DNA of 64,000 nt, from contig NZ_JALIFO010000006.1 of NCBI RefSeq assembly GCF_022867805.1, positions 1,178,001 to 1,242,000 of the forward strand, given 5' to 3'. Shown piece after piece: positions 41,155 through 50,796 of this stretch. The notes beneath the pieces were generated by a model. That model searched no databases. It was given only the letters and a program-made list of their open reading frames with translations, and was not told the DNA's origin. Every line of letters begins with the position of its first letter. Positions within the stretch are counted from its first letter, which is position 1. The position numbers were made by a program, and so were the translations under genes. The stretch is from Cuneatibacter sp. NSJ-177 (lineage in GTDB: Bacteria > Bacillota > Clostridia > Lachnospirales > Lachnospiraceae).

Positions 41155-42315
41155 ATGAGAATTATATTATATACGGGAAAAGGCGGGGTGGGAAAGACCA
41201 GCGTGGCGGCGGCCAGCGCCTGCCGGATCGCAGAATCCGGAAAGAATGTGCTGATCATGAGTACGGATCCGGCCCACAGCCTGGGGGATTCCCTGGAACA
41301 AAAACTGGGCAACGAACCGGTTCCCGTGGCGGACCGCCTCTTTGCCATGGAGATCGACACGGTCCGCGAAAGCGAAAAAAGCTGGGGAAACCTCAAGGGA
41401 TATTTCAAGGAACTTTTGACCTCCCATGGCCAAGGCGGAATCGAAGTGGAGGAGCTTTTGGTATTTCCCGGACTGGAGGAACTGTTCTCCTTGTTCCGGA
41501 TCCTGGACTTCTATGAGGAAAATGCGTTTGACGTGCTGATCGTGGACTGCGCGCCTACCGGGGAGACACTTTCTCTCTTAAAGTATCCAGAAAAGCTGTC
41601 CGGATTCATGAGGAAGGTCCTGCCGGCCAAGCGCAAAGGCGTCCAGATCGCAGGGCCTCTGGTAGAAAAACTGACAAAGATACCCATGCCGGAGGATTCG
41701 GTCTTCGACGACCTGGAGCGCGTGATGGACAAAATGGAACGGCTTCAAAAATTGCTCTTGGACCGGGAAACGGTCAGCCTGCGGATCGTAACTACACCGG
41801 AGAAAATCGTGATCCGCGAGGCAAAACGGAATTTCACCTGCCTCCATCTTTTCAATTACAATGTGGATGCCGTGATTGTAAACCGGATTTATCCGGATCG
41901 CGCGATGGAAGGGTATTTCAGTAAATGGAAAATCATGCAGCGGGAAGGATTGGCGGAGATCGAAGAGAGTTTTTCTGAGGTTCCGCGTTTTAATCTGGAA
42001 CTGCAAAAGGAAGAGGTTCGAACCCTTCCGGTTCTGCGGCGGATTGGAGAAGTGCTGTTTTCCGGCGCAGACGCGTCCGAAGTTTTATTCTGTGAGGAAA
42101 TCTACTCGGTAAACCGGGAGGCGGGCCAGGTGGTGTTACGCGTTCTCCTCCCCTTTGCGAGAAAGGAGGAGCTGGATCTCCGCCAGTACGAAGGGGAACT
42201 GATCTTGGGCGTGCAAAATCAAACCAGGCGCTTTCCGCTGCCGGAGGAGGCAAAGGGAAGGGAGCTCATAGGCGCAAAATGGGCGGATGGCTACTTGAAC
42301 ATTCGTTTTTCTTAA
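41155..42315 (+). CDS. ArsA/Get3-family ATPase with C-terminal HSP20-like domain (second of pair)
   Basis: A 386-residue paralogue of the upstream ATPase. It keeps the deviant Walker A GKGGVGKT (8-15), the canonical switch I DPAHSLGD and DCAPTGETL. The C-terminal HSP20-like domain is at about 310-386 (GQVVLRVLLPFARKEELDL). As in its partner there is no CXXC zinc motif. Since ArsA and Get3 act as dimers or pseudo-dimers, the two products may form a heterodimer, with switch I differing between them (DMAH and DPAH). No transmembrane pump (ArsB) is encoded next to them. Confidence 0.87.
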   Translation: MRIILYTGKGGVGKTSVAAASACRIAESGKNVLIMSTDPAHSLGDSLEQKLGNEPVPVADRLFAMEIDTVRESEKSWGNLKGYFKELLTSHGQGGIEVEELLVFPGLEELFSLFRILDFYEENAFDVLIVDCAPTGETLSLLKYPEKLSGFMRKVLPAKRKGVQIAGPLVEKLTKIPMPEDSVFDDLERVMDKMERLQKLLLDRETVSLRIVTTPEKIVIREAKRNFTCLHLFNYNVDAVIVNRIYPDRAMEGYFSKWKIMQREGLAEIEESFSEVPRFNLELQKEEVRTLPVLRRIGEVLFSGADASEVLFCEEIYSVNREAGQVVLRVLLPFARKEELDLRQYEGELILGVQNQTRRFPLPEEAKGRELIGAKWADGYLNIRFS

Positions 42316-42445
42316 TACGGACTTCCTTTTCACCCACATAAATCCTGATCAAGCAAAAAAGGTAAAGAAACAGTGGAAAATTGAGGGAAAAGCTGTTAGG
42401 ATAGGATACAATGAGTTTTTTTGCTTTTCAGGAGGAGTAATAGGT

Positions 42446-43831
42446 ATGTGGAAGAAACTGAAGATTCTATTTGCGCCGACCGATATGACGGAAGGGACGC
42501 CCTGGAAGAAAATCGTGGCGTTCATGATTCCCATGCTTTTGGGAAATATCGCGCAGCAATTGTACAATACCGTGGACAGCATCGTGGTCGGCCAATACGT
42601 GGGTGACAACGCGCTGGCCGCCGTGGGAAGCGCCGGACCGATTCTGAATCTTTTGCTGGTGCTCTTCATCGGGATTTCCGTGGGAGCCGGGATCATGGTT
42701 TCCCAGTATTTCGGCGCCAGAAACCGGGAAGAACTATCCAGCACCATCGGCTGCTGCATCACGCTGACGGCGATCTCGTCTGTGATTTTGATGGTGGTGG
42801 CTCCGCTGGTATCCCGCCCGCTCTTAAAACTGCTGCACACGCCGGACACAATCATCGACTGGTGCGTTTCCTATCTGGTCATTATCTTTGTGGGAATCGC
42901 CGGCATGGCCTACTATAATATTTTGAGCGGAATCCTGCGCGGACTGGGAGACTCCGTCTCAGCGCTGATCTATCTGCTGATCGCCACAGTGCTGAACATC
43001 ATCCTGGACATCCTGTTTGTCACGCAGTTTCACATGGAGGTGGCGGGCGTGGCGCTGGCCACCATCATTGCCCAGGCGGTCTCTTCTGTGCTCTGTATTT
43101 TAAAATTGGCGCGCATGACCGATATTTTTGATCTGAAACTGCGGTATTTGCGCCCGAAGCGCAAGCACACGGCCAATATCATCCGCTTGGGCCTGCCTTC
43201 CGGCTTCACCCAAATGATTCTATCCATGGCCATGATTCTGGTCCAGTCGCTTTCGAACCGGTTCGGCGAAATGTTCATTGCCGCAAACGTTATTGTAATG
43301 CGCGTGGACGGCTTCGCCATGATGCCGAACTTTTCCTTCGGCACGGCCATGACCACCTTTGCCGGGCAGAACGTAGGCGCGCAGAAATATGACCGAGTTC
43401 AGCAGGGCGCGAAACAAGGAACCCTGATCGCCATGGGCGTGTCCACTGTGATCACATCCTTGATCCTGATCTTTGGAAAGGGATTGATGGGGATTTTCAC
43501 CGAAACCGCGGAGCTGGTGGAACTGAGCCGGTATATGATGGGGATTCTGGCTGTCGGCTATATTGCCATGGCAGTGACCCAGAGCCTGTCCGGCGTGATG
43601 CGGGGCGCGGGAGACTCCATGACGCCGATGTGGATTTCGCTGGTGACCACGGTGCTGATCCGGATCCCCATCGCCTACGGCATCTCCTGGCTGACCCGGA
43701 CGGAAGAACTGCCCTTCGGACGGAGCGAATGCGTCTTTGTATCCCTTTTGATCTCCTGGGTTCTGGGAGCTGTGATCACTGCGTTTTTCTACCGCAGAGG
43801 AAAGTGGAAGACCAAAGCGCTGAGGGATTGA
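42446..43831 (+). CDS. MATE family efflux transporter
   Basis: A 461-residue multidrug and toxin extrusion protein with twelve predicted helices. The family pattern is seen near the start (PMLLGNIAQQLYNTVDSIVVGQYVGDNALAAVG) and repeated in the second half (FSFGTAMTTFAGQNVGA). Exchange of sodium or protons for organic compounds is the expected activity. AGGAGGAG lies 15 bases before the ATG, rather far, so the start could be at the TTG or ATG close by; the residue at 42446 fits the family best. It has no adjacent regulator and may be expressed from its own promoter. Confidence 0.93.
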   Translation: MWKKLKILFAPTDMTEGTPWKKIVAFMIPMLLGNIAQQLYNTVDSIVVGQYVGDNALAAVGSAGPILNLLLVLFIGISVGAGIMVSQYFGARNREELSSTIGCCITLTAISSVILMVVAPLVSRPLLKLLHTPDTIIDWCVSYLVIIFVGIAGMAYYNILSGILRGLGDSVSALIYLLIATVLNIILDILFVTQFHMEVAGVALATIIAQAVSSVLCILKLARMTDIFDLKLRYLRPKRKHTANIIRLGLPSGFTQMILSMAMILVQSLSNRFGEMFIAANVIVMRVDGFAMMPNFSFGTAMTTFAGQNVGAQKYDRVQQGAKQGTLIAMGVSTVITSLILIFGKGLMGIFTETAELVELSRYMMGILAVGYIAMAVTQSLSGVMRGAGDSMTPMWISLVTTVLIRIPIAYGISWLTRTEELPFGRSECVFVSLLISWVLGAVITAFFYRRGKWKTKALRD

Positions 43832-43837
43832 CGGACG

Positions 43838-43877
43838 AAAAAAAGGAAGAGGAGAATGGGAATCCTCTTCCTTTTTT
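43838..43877. terminator. Bidirectional terminator between MATE and esterase genes
   Basis: AAAAAGGAAGAGGA pairs with TCCTCTTCCTTTTTT around a 9-base loop, serving both convergent genes. Confidence 0.9.
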
Positions 43878-43924
43878 CTATTCATCAGATGTTCTTACAC
43901 CGGATTTCTCCAAAGGAGATTCCT

Positions 43925-45415
43925 TTACGGCATCCACTTCTTCTCCGCAAAGCGGTCCTTCCAGAAAGCAAAGTCTTTCTTCCAGTACCCTCGATCCAGC
44001 TCCCACTGTTCCCCGATGGCCATCACCGCGCCGTCCGGCTCGTACTTCGGCCATTCCGGAATCGCGGGAGTATTGGGATCTCCGGATTTTGCGAACGCGG
44101 CCCATACATCCATCATCTGGAAGGAGAGCTGTTCCGGCGCGCCTTCCGGGATCAGATTGCCGAATACATAGTTGCAGGGGGCGCCGTGGAGGGCGCGCCA
44201 GCCTTCCTTCGGATCCCGGAGGCGGAACGTAAACTCGTAAACCGGGATATGAGAGCAGCAGGCGCGTCCGATCCATTCGCCGCCCAGCCGTAGCCCAAGA
44301 TCATTGTGCACGGACATGTAAGCTTCCTTCTCCGTCATCTCCGGATGGAGCAGGCGGAACGCCTCCATGTCAGCCTCAGTGACCACTTTATCGCTGTTTC
44401 TTTGAATCACGGAAGCCTTGGTTTCCTCCGTGTTCATTTTCAGGAACATCTGATCGTATTCCCCTTCACTGCCCCCGATCATCAGTGCCTTCGCCTTGAA
44501 ATCCCCCTCTGTCAGACGGCGGAAAGCCTCGCTGCTGACAGTCAGTTCATCTTGAACCGGAGAGAAGAGTTTGCTGGCCTTGCTGCCGCCGTAGCGGAAA
44601 CCAAAAAGTTTTTTCTGTGCCTCCAAAATTTGCTCCGCGGACAAAGCCAATGCTTCCTCAAGGCTCGATACCCCGGCCAGCTCCAAAAACTTGCGGCCGA
44701 TCTCCTCACTGGTATCCATTGCGACGGTGCCCAGATCCGTCATATAGGAGCTTTGGATGATGGCTTTCTGGAAAAATTCTTCCGCTTCCGGTATCACCAG
44801 CAGATGGCTGATGGCGTTGGAGCCGGCGGAATGACCGTACATGGTAACATTTTCCGGATCGCCGCCGAAAGCCTCAATGTTTTGATTCGTCCATCTCAGC
44901 GCGGCGATCAGATCGAGGAGCGCCAGGTTGTTGCTGAAACGGTAAGCTCCGTCCGGATCCACACTGCTGAGGTTTAAGCTGCCCAGCACGCCGACCCGGT
45001 AATTGGGGGCTACCACCAGAAGATCCGGATGAACTTTCACCAGCTTCTCCGGCAGATTCAAGCGTTTATAATTGTACCCCATGATATAGGAGCCGCCGTA
45101 CACCCAGAACAGGACGGCTTTTTTCGGCGTTTTCAGGTCAGCGGCCCAAATATTCAGGTTCAGGCAGTCCTCCGAAGTGGGAACATCGAGAAAATCTCCG
45201 TTTCTTTTGGCAAAAAAAGGATCAGGCTCCGCCTGAATCGGGGCAGGGCCATAGGCCTTGGCTTCCAGTACTCCGGAGAAGGGGGGAATGGCCTTTGGAG
45301 CCTGCCAGCGCCCGGCCTTGGCGAAAGGGATATTCAGGAAGGTATACACGCCTTCCTCCCCCTGAAATCCTTCGATGGTTCCGCAAGGCGTGGTTACGGT
45401 TGCAATATTACTCAT
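43925..45415 (-). CDS. Type B carboxylesterase
   Basis: A 496-residue alpha/beta-hydrolase of the type B carboxylesterase family. The nucleophile is in GHSAGSNA, the oxyanion region is WVYGGSYIMGYN, and the N-terminal GFQGEEGVYTFLNIPFAKAGRWQAP is typical. The SEDCLNLNIW motif is also visible. There is no signal peptide, so it acts in the cytoplasm. The start is taken at ATG 45415; an earlier in-frame ATG runs through a hairpin. It is on the same strand as the CitMHS transporter upstream, with a terminator between, and belongs to the hydrolase island up to 53 kb. Confidence 0.92.
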   Translation of the reverse strand: MSNIATVTTPCGTIEGFQGEEGVYTFLNIPFAKAGRWQAPKAIPPFSGVLEAKAYGPAPIQAEPDPFFAKRNGDFLDVPTSEDCLNLNIWAADLKTPKKAVLFWVYGGSYIMGYNYKRLNLPEKLVKVHPDLLVVAPNYRVGVLGSLNLSSVDPDGAYRFSNNLALLDLIAALRWTNQNIEAFGGDPENVTMYGHSAGSNAISHLLVIPEAEEFFQKAIIQSSYMTDLGTVAMDTSEEIGRKFLELAGVSSLEEALALSAEQILEAQKKLFGFRYGGSKASKLFSPVQDELTVSSEAFRRLTEGDFKAKALMIGGSEGEYDQMFLKMNTEETKASVIQRNSDKVVTEADMEAFRLLHPEMTEKEAYMSVHNDLGLRLGGEWIGRACCSHIPVYEFTFRLRDPKEGWRALHGAPCNYVFGNLIPEGAPEQLSFQMMDVWAAFAKSGDPNTPAIPEWPKYEPDGAVMAIGEQWELDRGYWKKDFAFWKDRFAEKKWMP

Positions 45416-45451
45416 AAAAATCTCATTCCTTTCTTTATTAGCGGCTGAAAA

Positions 45452-45481
45452 AAATCCTCCTCCCAAAAGGAAGGAGGATTT
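45452..45481 (-). terminator. Terminator of the first CitMHS gene (minus strand)
   Basis: AAATCCTCCT pairs with AGGAGGATTT around a 10-base loop; on the minus strand it is followed by a run of T residues. Confidence 0.75.
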
Positions 45482-45499
45482 AAAATTTTACCGTATGAT

Positions 45500-46810
45500 T
45501 TAGATCGGAAGCATTCCGGTTACGACCATGAAGGCAAGCATCAGAAGGCTGAATCCATAGATCGGTACGAGAGAATACTTCAGGTGATCCTTCATCTCCA
45601 CGCCTCCGGCCAGGCTTAATGCCAGGTAGGGCGCGGCATTAAAGAGATTTACATTGGCGCTGATTACACCGGTGGCAAACACCGCCCCCAGCACCTGCTC
45701 TGCGGTAAAACCAAGTCCCAGGCTGGTAACAATAGGAATCAGGGCAGGCAGGATCACCGAGTTTTTCGTGCCGCCGATCGTGATCGAGAGCGGCAGGCTC
45801 AGCAGACAAAGAATAAACGGCAGGTGAGTCAGGAATCCGGAATTTACGTTGGCTGCAATGTAGTTGGCCAGATCATTGAGGGCTCCGGTTCCGCCGTTGA
45901 TTCCAACCAGGACACCGACGCCGAGCATCGTGAAGGCCATGTTCAGTGCGACCGGCGAGTGACGTTTCATATACTCACCGCGCTCTTTAGCCGAGTGAAA
46001 ATTGACCATCAGAAGCAGCACGTAGCCAAAACCAAAGCCAACGTTGGTGCTGATCTTTCCGGACAGCAGCGCGATCAAGAGCACAATCGTGACGACTCCG
46101 TCAAAGATCGCAACACCTTTTCCGTAAGGCAGCTCCACCGGCTTGCTGATCTCTGCCTTCATCACATCAAATTCTTCCTTTGTCATTCCTGCGCCGTGAC
46201 GCTTTTCGAGGATGGAAATTGGAATACACATCAGGAGCAGAGCAACGATACAGAAAATAATCAGAGGACGCAGGAACAGATATACATTATAGACGTCCAC
46301 GCCCACATAGGAAGCAGCCTCATTGATGCCAGGGGCCCAGGGCAGCAGGATGATAATACCGGAGCCAAGGCTCTCCACAAGGAGAAGCGCGGTGGCACGG
46401 ATCTTCTGTTTTTCAAATACCGGGCGCATCGTCGGGATGGTGCAGAGCGCCGTGGTAGCGCCGGAAGCACTGAGGGCGCTGGCCATGGAAAGTACCGCCG
46501 CCACCAAAACACTGCCAAGTACACTGTTTCCCAGGAAGCGCATGATGAACTTGACCAGGGCGTTAAACACGCCGGCTTCTGTCAGGATGTTAAAGTACAG
46601 TACGGCAAAAACCATCAGGAATAGAGTACCAGATACGGATTTCAGACCGTTTCCGATGAAGCCGTTGATCTCCGCTAGGGAAAATCCCATAAAGAGTGCT
46701 GCGATGATCGGGACGCCGGTAAAGATGACGCCCGGGCTGGCGGGTGCTTTAAAGACAAGCACAATGATCGCCAGCAGCATAATGAGTGTGATAATGACAT
46801 TAACTGACAT
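45500..46810 (-). CDS. CitMHS-type carboxylate transporter (copy 1)
   Basis: A 436-residue membrane transporter of the CitMHS/ion-transporter superfamily with about twelve helices. Strong features are VSGTLFLMVFAVLYFNILTE, SGATTALCTIPTMRPVFEKQ, PWAPGINEAASYVGV and IGGTKNSVILPALIPIV. Members import citrate or other carboxylates with a metal ion or proton. A close paralogue lies at 51808 on the other strand (very similar in the same segments). The flanking hydrolases suggest that the transported acid or ester is broken down intracellularly. Its ribosome site is GAGGAGGAAAC. Confidence 0.88.
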   Translation of the reverse strand: MSVNVIITLIMLLAIIVLVFKAPASPGVIFTGVPIIAALFMGFSLAEINGFIGNGLKSVSGTLFLMVFAVLYFNILTEAGVFNALVKFIMRFLGNSVLGSVLVAAVLSMASALSASGATTALCTIPTMRPVFEKQKIRATALLLVESLGSGIIILLPWAPGINEAASYVGVDVYNVYLFLRPLIIFCIVALLLMCIPISILEKRHGAGMTKEEFDVMKAEISKPVELPYGKGVAIFDGVVTIVLLIALLSGKISTNVGFGFGYVLLLMVNFHSAKERGEYMKRHSPVALNMAFTMLGVGVLVGINGGTGALNDLANYIAANVNSGFLTHLPFILCLLSLPLSITIGGTKNSVILPALIPIVTSLGLGFTAEQVLGAVFATGVISANVNLFNAAPYLALSLAGGVEMKDHLKYSLVPIYGFSLLMLAFMVVTGMLPI

Positions 46811-46964
46811 AGTTTCCTCCTCCGTCTCTGACGCCGTTCCAGCCGGTCCGGCGCCGTTTTTTTCTTAGTATCTGTATCATAATGATTTCTGTGTGATTCG
46901 ACAATGGACACTGTGCACAGAAACCAAAATCCGATTTTAGGCAAGTCTCATGCAAATACTATCT

Positions 46965-48803
46965 CTAGTTTGCATAGATATCGGGAATTTCCAGATAAGT
47001 GCCAGCCTTTCCGCCTAGATAGAGACGAACACTCGGCGTCTCACCATTCGGATCCGCCTCAAACTCACTCCGGCCCAGATAATACATCCGATCCATCGAG
47101 TGGGAGATGGTCATGCGCAGGCAGTGTCCAGCCGGAAGCTCATAGGAGACCGGCATCAGATCAATCCAAAGCTCATATTGCTTCCCCTGTTCCAAAAGCT
47201 GGACTGAGTCTGATGTACAAGGGTGCCAGGGAAGGCCCAGAAAATCATAGGGAGGCGCAGCCGTTTTCCGCAGAGACGCACGGAGATGGCCGTCGCTAAA
47301 CGGAAACGCCAGGCCGCTTTCCGGATCATAGTCGCTGAGAGTCAGAAAAAAGTCCAGATCCGATACGGTTTTTCCGGAGGCGTTCGGTTCCAATGAAAAT
47401 ACAATATGGCCCATGGGATGACCAATCACCGGAAGCCGGTCCGTGAGAGGCGCTGTCGTAAAGACGATTCCTTTCTGGTCCACGCCCAACCCATCTTCCC
47501 TGGTTGTAATCTGCGTCTCTACATCACTGCGAATTCCATAGACCGCCGGATAGCGCAGGTTTGCTTCTGGAATCGGAGTGTGGGAGAGGAGTCCATGGTC
47601 CTGGGAAGGGCCGGATGGATGTTTTTCGGTCGTTGGATAAAAAAGAGTTCGTTTTCCCTCTTGCGCCGGCCAGCACCCGACGGGCTGGTAGGTGCCGGTC
47701 CCTTCTTTGCAGAATGTCCTTTTTTCAAAATTGTAGTGTGCGAGCCTCAGATAGATCGGAGGTTCCTCCATCACTCCGTTTTCAATTCCTTTCATCCAGT
47801 AATCAAACCATCGGAGAATCTCCGGCTGCCAGGTCGGGTCCTCCCTTTTTCCTACGTGATACCAGGGACCAAACGCCAGCTTTTTCGGCAGATTCAGATT
47901 TTGGTACATCACAAAGGTATCCCGGCGGAACACGTCAAAGCAGCCTCCGGCCAGATAGACAGGCACGCCAGAAGCATTGATGGCGTCGAGATAGGTGCTG
48001 GCGCTGAGATATTTCCAAACCTCCCCTCCAAAGCGTTCATCGAAGCTGTCCCGATAAATCAGATCTCTCTGGATGGTCAGCTGTAATCCATTTTTGACAT
48101 GATCCCGGAGCGCCTGCTTTAACAATACCTTATCCGGATCTTCGTCCACTGGAACGGTTTCAGCCGCCACCTCCTCAATCTGCTTTTCCAAGGCTTTTTC
48201 GTCCGATTCCCAGATAAAATCCGGGTTTCTCCCATAGGCCCGCGGAATTCCTCCCCGCACCCAGCCATCATAACGGTTGAAGTCGGTTTGGCCGATAAAG
48301 GCGGCTGCCAGATGCTTCGGGCATTGGGAAAGAATCCCCAGTTGGGTCTGACCGTGATAGGAAAGCCCGACGGTAGCTACCTTCCCATCACAAAAAGGCT
48401 GAGCCGCCAGCCATTCCACAAGCTCCGCTCCATCCTTCGCTTCTGTTCTGGAATTCACCACCTGGCGCACACCGAAAGACGCGCCGGTTCCGCGCGGCTC
48501 TGCAATCACCAGGACATAACCATAAGTGGTCAAGGGCAAAAGGCCGATGCTTTCCGTTGTTGTGGTCTCCGGCACGCCATCTATCACCTTGCCAGTATAT
48601 TTCCGTCGGGCATAGGGCGTATAGTGCAAAATGACAGGAAGGGGACCGGCCTTACGGCCATTTTTTAAGGGGAAATAGAAATCGGCTGCCAGTCGGGTTC
48701 CATCCGAGAGCTGTACATAACGGCTGATGCGCTCCCGGGATTCATAGACTGGTCCGGAGTAACCTTCGTATCGTCCGAACTCTGAAATCTTTTTTGTTTC
48801 CAT
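46965..48803 (-). CDS. CocE/NonD family hydrolase (X-Pro dipeptidyl-peptidase fold)
   Basis: A 612-residue alpha/beta-hydrolase of the CocE/NonD (peptidase S15) family. The N-terminal domain shows PVILHYTPYARR and the serine motif GLSYHGQTQLG; the C-terminal jelly-roll domain starts near residue 400 (ADLDFFLTLSDYDPESG-like sequence, LPAGHCLRMTISHS). Such enzymes hydrolyse esters, acylated drugs or peptides with a penultimate proline. No signal peptide is present. The ATG at 48803 has AGGAGGA seven bases upstream. It is transcribed with the same polarity as the esterase and the CitMHS gene. Confidence 0.92.
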   Translation of the reverse strand: METKKISEFGRYEGYSGPVYESRERISRYVQLSDGTRLAADFYFPLKNGRKAGPLPVILHYTPYARRKYTGKVIDGVPETTTTESIGLLPLTTYGYVLVIAEPRGTGASFGVRQVVNSRTEAKDGAELVEWLAAQPFCDGKVATVGLSYHGQTQLGILSQCPKHLAAAFIGQTDFNRYDGWVRGGIPRAYGRNPDFIWESDEKALEKQIEEVAAETVPVDEDPDKVLLKQALRDHVKNGLQLTIQRDLIYRDSFDERFGGEVWKYLSASTYLDAINASGVPVYLAGGCFDVFRRDTFVMYQNLNLPKKLAFGPWYHVGKREDPTWQPEILRWFDYWMKGIENGVMEEPPIYLRLAHYNFEKRTFCKEGTGTYQPVGCWPAQEGKRTLFYPTTEKHPSGPSQDHGLLSHTPIPEANLRYPAVYGIRSDVETQITTREDGLGVDQKGIVFTTAPLTDRLPVIGHPMGHIVFSLEPNASGKTVSDLDFFLTLSDYDPESGLAFPFSDGHLRASLRKTAAPPYDFLGLPWHPCTSDSVQLLEQGKQYELWIDLMPVSYELPAGHCLRMTISHSMDRMYYLGRSEFEADPNGETPSVRLYLGGKAGTYLEIPDIYAN

Positions 48804-48893
48804 AATTCCTCCTGGTGATCTATTTTATATTTGAATAAATAGAACTTATCTCGAAGGGATGGGGAATACAATGGACGTTTTGCCCAAAAAGAA

Positions 48894-48915
48894 AATCCTG
48901 CGAATGGGCAGGATT
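48894..48915 (-). terminator. Terminator of the PucR-type gene (minus strand)
   Basis: AATCCTGC and GCAGGATT form an 8-base stem with a 6-base loop; on the minus strand TTTTCTTTTT follows. The remaining sequence of the 238-base gap between the CocE and PucR genes holds no gene. Confidence 0.7.
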
Positions 48916-49041
48916 CATAAATCGAATGGGATCAGATAAAAACTTGTGAAAATCGCTTGTTTTTTTAGAAAAATGCCGATAGAATAGGAAAACAGATCCC
49001 CCTGGTACAGGCGCCCAAAATCTCGAATCATCTGGAGCGGT

Positions 49042-50685
49042 TTACGATCCTGGCGAATATTTTTTTACTGGATGAAGCAGATCCTCCTTCCGGTATTTTT
49101 CTGCGTAATTCATCACCATGGCGGAGAGCATAAGCATCATTTGCAGATTCCAGTCGTCCAGACTGCGGCCGATGATCTCCTCAATCCGGCTGATTTTATT
49201 GATCACTGTGTTTCGATGAAGATACAGGTCCTTGGCCGTCTTGGTTGTGTTGCAGTTGTTTTTGATGTACGCTTCCAATATTTCGCAAAGGTTATCATGT
49301 TCTTCGATATCATGCCGCTTTAGGATTGTATATTTGGGCGTGCAGAGATAGATCAGGTTGTTTTCATGAAAATCATAGCCGAACCGTTGACACAGGTCGA
49401 TCAGGTGGTAAGTCGTGTAATCGTCATAGTAAAATAAACGCTGGTTCGGATCGCTGTTGAGCGCCTTGCCAAGGGCGATTGCCGCCTTTGTTTGAAGGTA
49501 GATCGGGCGGATGGAGGAGATAAAAGAAGACTTGTTCCCGATCGAGGCATACGCATGATAGCGTTCCAATAGTTTTTGCAGCCGTTCTTTGTCAAACGGA
49601 ATCTCCCAAACGCCCTTTGGGGTTTTTGCCAAAAGGATCAGATCCCCCTGGTAGACCGCGGTGTGGCTAAAGGGAAAAATTTCCGAAAGCGCATGCAGAA
49701 TCAGCCCGGTAGGCAAAGACTTTTGGTCTGTCTCAAAACTCACGACAATACAGGTATAGTATTTCGGGGGAAGCACCGGCAGCCGGAACAGACGGCTGGC
49801 AAGCTCCTCCTCGCCGGAAATTTTTCGCTCGATCAGATCTCCGATCAGGGAAGAAAACTCCGTATCCGATTCAAACTGTTCCCGGTTATTGATCAAGGAG
49901 TGCTCCCGTATGAGGGATACCAAAATCTTAACATAGTCAAAAAGCGCTGCATCCCTTCGGTTTGTTTCAGTGAAAACCAGCAGGCGTCCAAAAGTGTTGG
50001 TCCGATATTTTAACTGCGCGAGTACGCCGTAGCTGTTTGGCTCCAGCAGCGCCTCATAGAGATCCGGCGGCACGGATGCCGTTTTCCGGCTAGGAGGCGG
50101 AGACTGCAAAAAGGTATCAATGCTGTCGGCGGACAGATAACCGCAGGAGAGCAGCTGCTGAATATAGGCGTTCTCAAAGGCATAATCCACGTTGGACGCA
50201 ATCAAACGGTACCCGCTGTTTAAAAGAAAAAGCGGAATATGGAGCCGGGCCGCCGCCTCATCTAAAAGCGGCTGGGCATCTTTGCTGCGGCAGGCGGAAA
50301 GGTAAAGACGGTTGATCCATTGGGAAAAATCAAAAAAGCAGCTGTTTGCCCGGTTTAAAATTTCCTGTGTGGACAGACGGCAGAATAAGCAGGCGATATC
50401 CTTCCGCCAAAAGGCTTCTTCCAGCGAGGCATCCTCACCAGATAACAAAAGCATGGTTTGGGAAGTCAAAGATCCCTGGTGGAGCAGCCGCGCCGCTGTC
50501 TCGACGGAACCAATATAGACCGTATCCTCGTTTGCAGGAGACGGTTCTTCGGATAAGATTTGTATGTTTTTGACCAAAAGGCTGTTTTCCGAAGGGAAAA
50601 CCATTTTTAGCTGGCAGTCGGAAAAACTTTGAATTAAAATAGAAAATGTAAACAGGAAGAAAACCCCCTTTCTTCGGTGTAGCAT
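49042..50685 (-). CDS. PucR-type helix-turn-helix transcriptional regulator
   Basis: A regulator of about 547 residues with the PucR plan: a variable N-terminal sensing region (about 1-330), a GGDEF-like middle part, and a C-terminal HTH_30 helix-turn-helix (CNTTKTAKDLYLHRNTVINK, ISRIEEIIG). The start is uncertain: the earliest ATG near the promoter is used here, but a GGGGG site suggests that translation may begin slightly later, and an ATG at the residues MVFPSENS is also possible. It is divergent from an alpha/beta-hydrolase and near the two CitMHS genes. It likely controls this island in response to its substrate, by analogy with purine-catabolism regulators. Confidence 0.82.
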   Translation of the reverse strand: MLHRRKGVFFLFTFSILIQSFSDCQLKMVFPSENSLLVKNIQILSEEPSPANEDTVYIGSVETAARLLHQGSLTSQTMLLLSGEDASLEEAFWRKDIACLFCRLSTQEILNRANSCFFDFSQWINRLYLSACRSKDAQPLLDEAAARLHIPLFLLNSGYRLIASNVDYAFENAYIQQLLSCGYLSADSIDTFLQSPPPSRKTASVPPDLYEALLEPNSYGVLAQLKYRTNTFGRLLVFTETNRRDAALFDYVKILVSLIREHSLINNREQFESDTEFSSLIGDLIERKISGEEELASRLFRLPVLPPKYYTCIVVSFETDQKSLPTGLILHALSEIFPFSHTAVYQGDLILLAKTPKGVWEIPFDKERLQKLLERYHAYASIGNKSSFISSIRPIYLQTKAAIALGKALNSDPNQRLFYYDDYTTYHLIDLCQRFGYDFHENNLIYLCTPKYTILKRHDIEEHDNLCEILEAYIKNNCNTTKTAKDLYLHRNTVINKISRIEEIIGRSLDDWNLQMMLMLSAMVMNYAEKYRKEDLLHPVKKYSPGS

Positions 50686-50796
50686 AAGAATATCAGATTT
50701 TTTGTCAGATTTCAACGAAAATGTGCAGATTGTCTTGCCTAAAGCAAAGAGCGATTCGGCATCGTTATGGGGCAGAACTTCAGAGGAGGAATGAAA
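50686..50796. promoter_or_regulatory. Divergent control region between PucR and hydrolase genes
   Basis: This 111-base stretch must hold both promoters. A clear -35/-10 pair is not obvious. A purine-rich GAGGAGG (50783-50789) is the ribosome site of the rightward gene. Confidence 0.35.

Noticed and set aside
39768-42315. An arsenic-resistance operon
   Set aside because: The ATPases are ArsA-like, but ArsB, ArsC, ArsR and ArsD are all absent and a MarR-type regulator is present.
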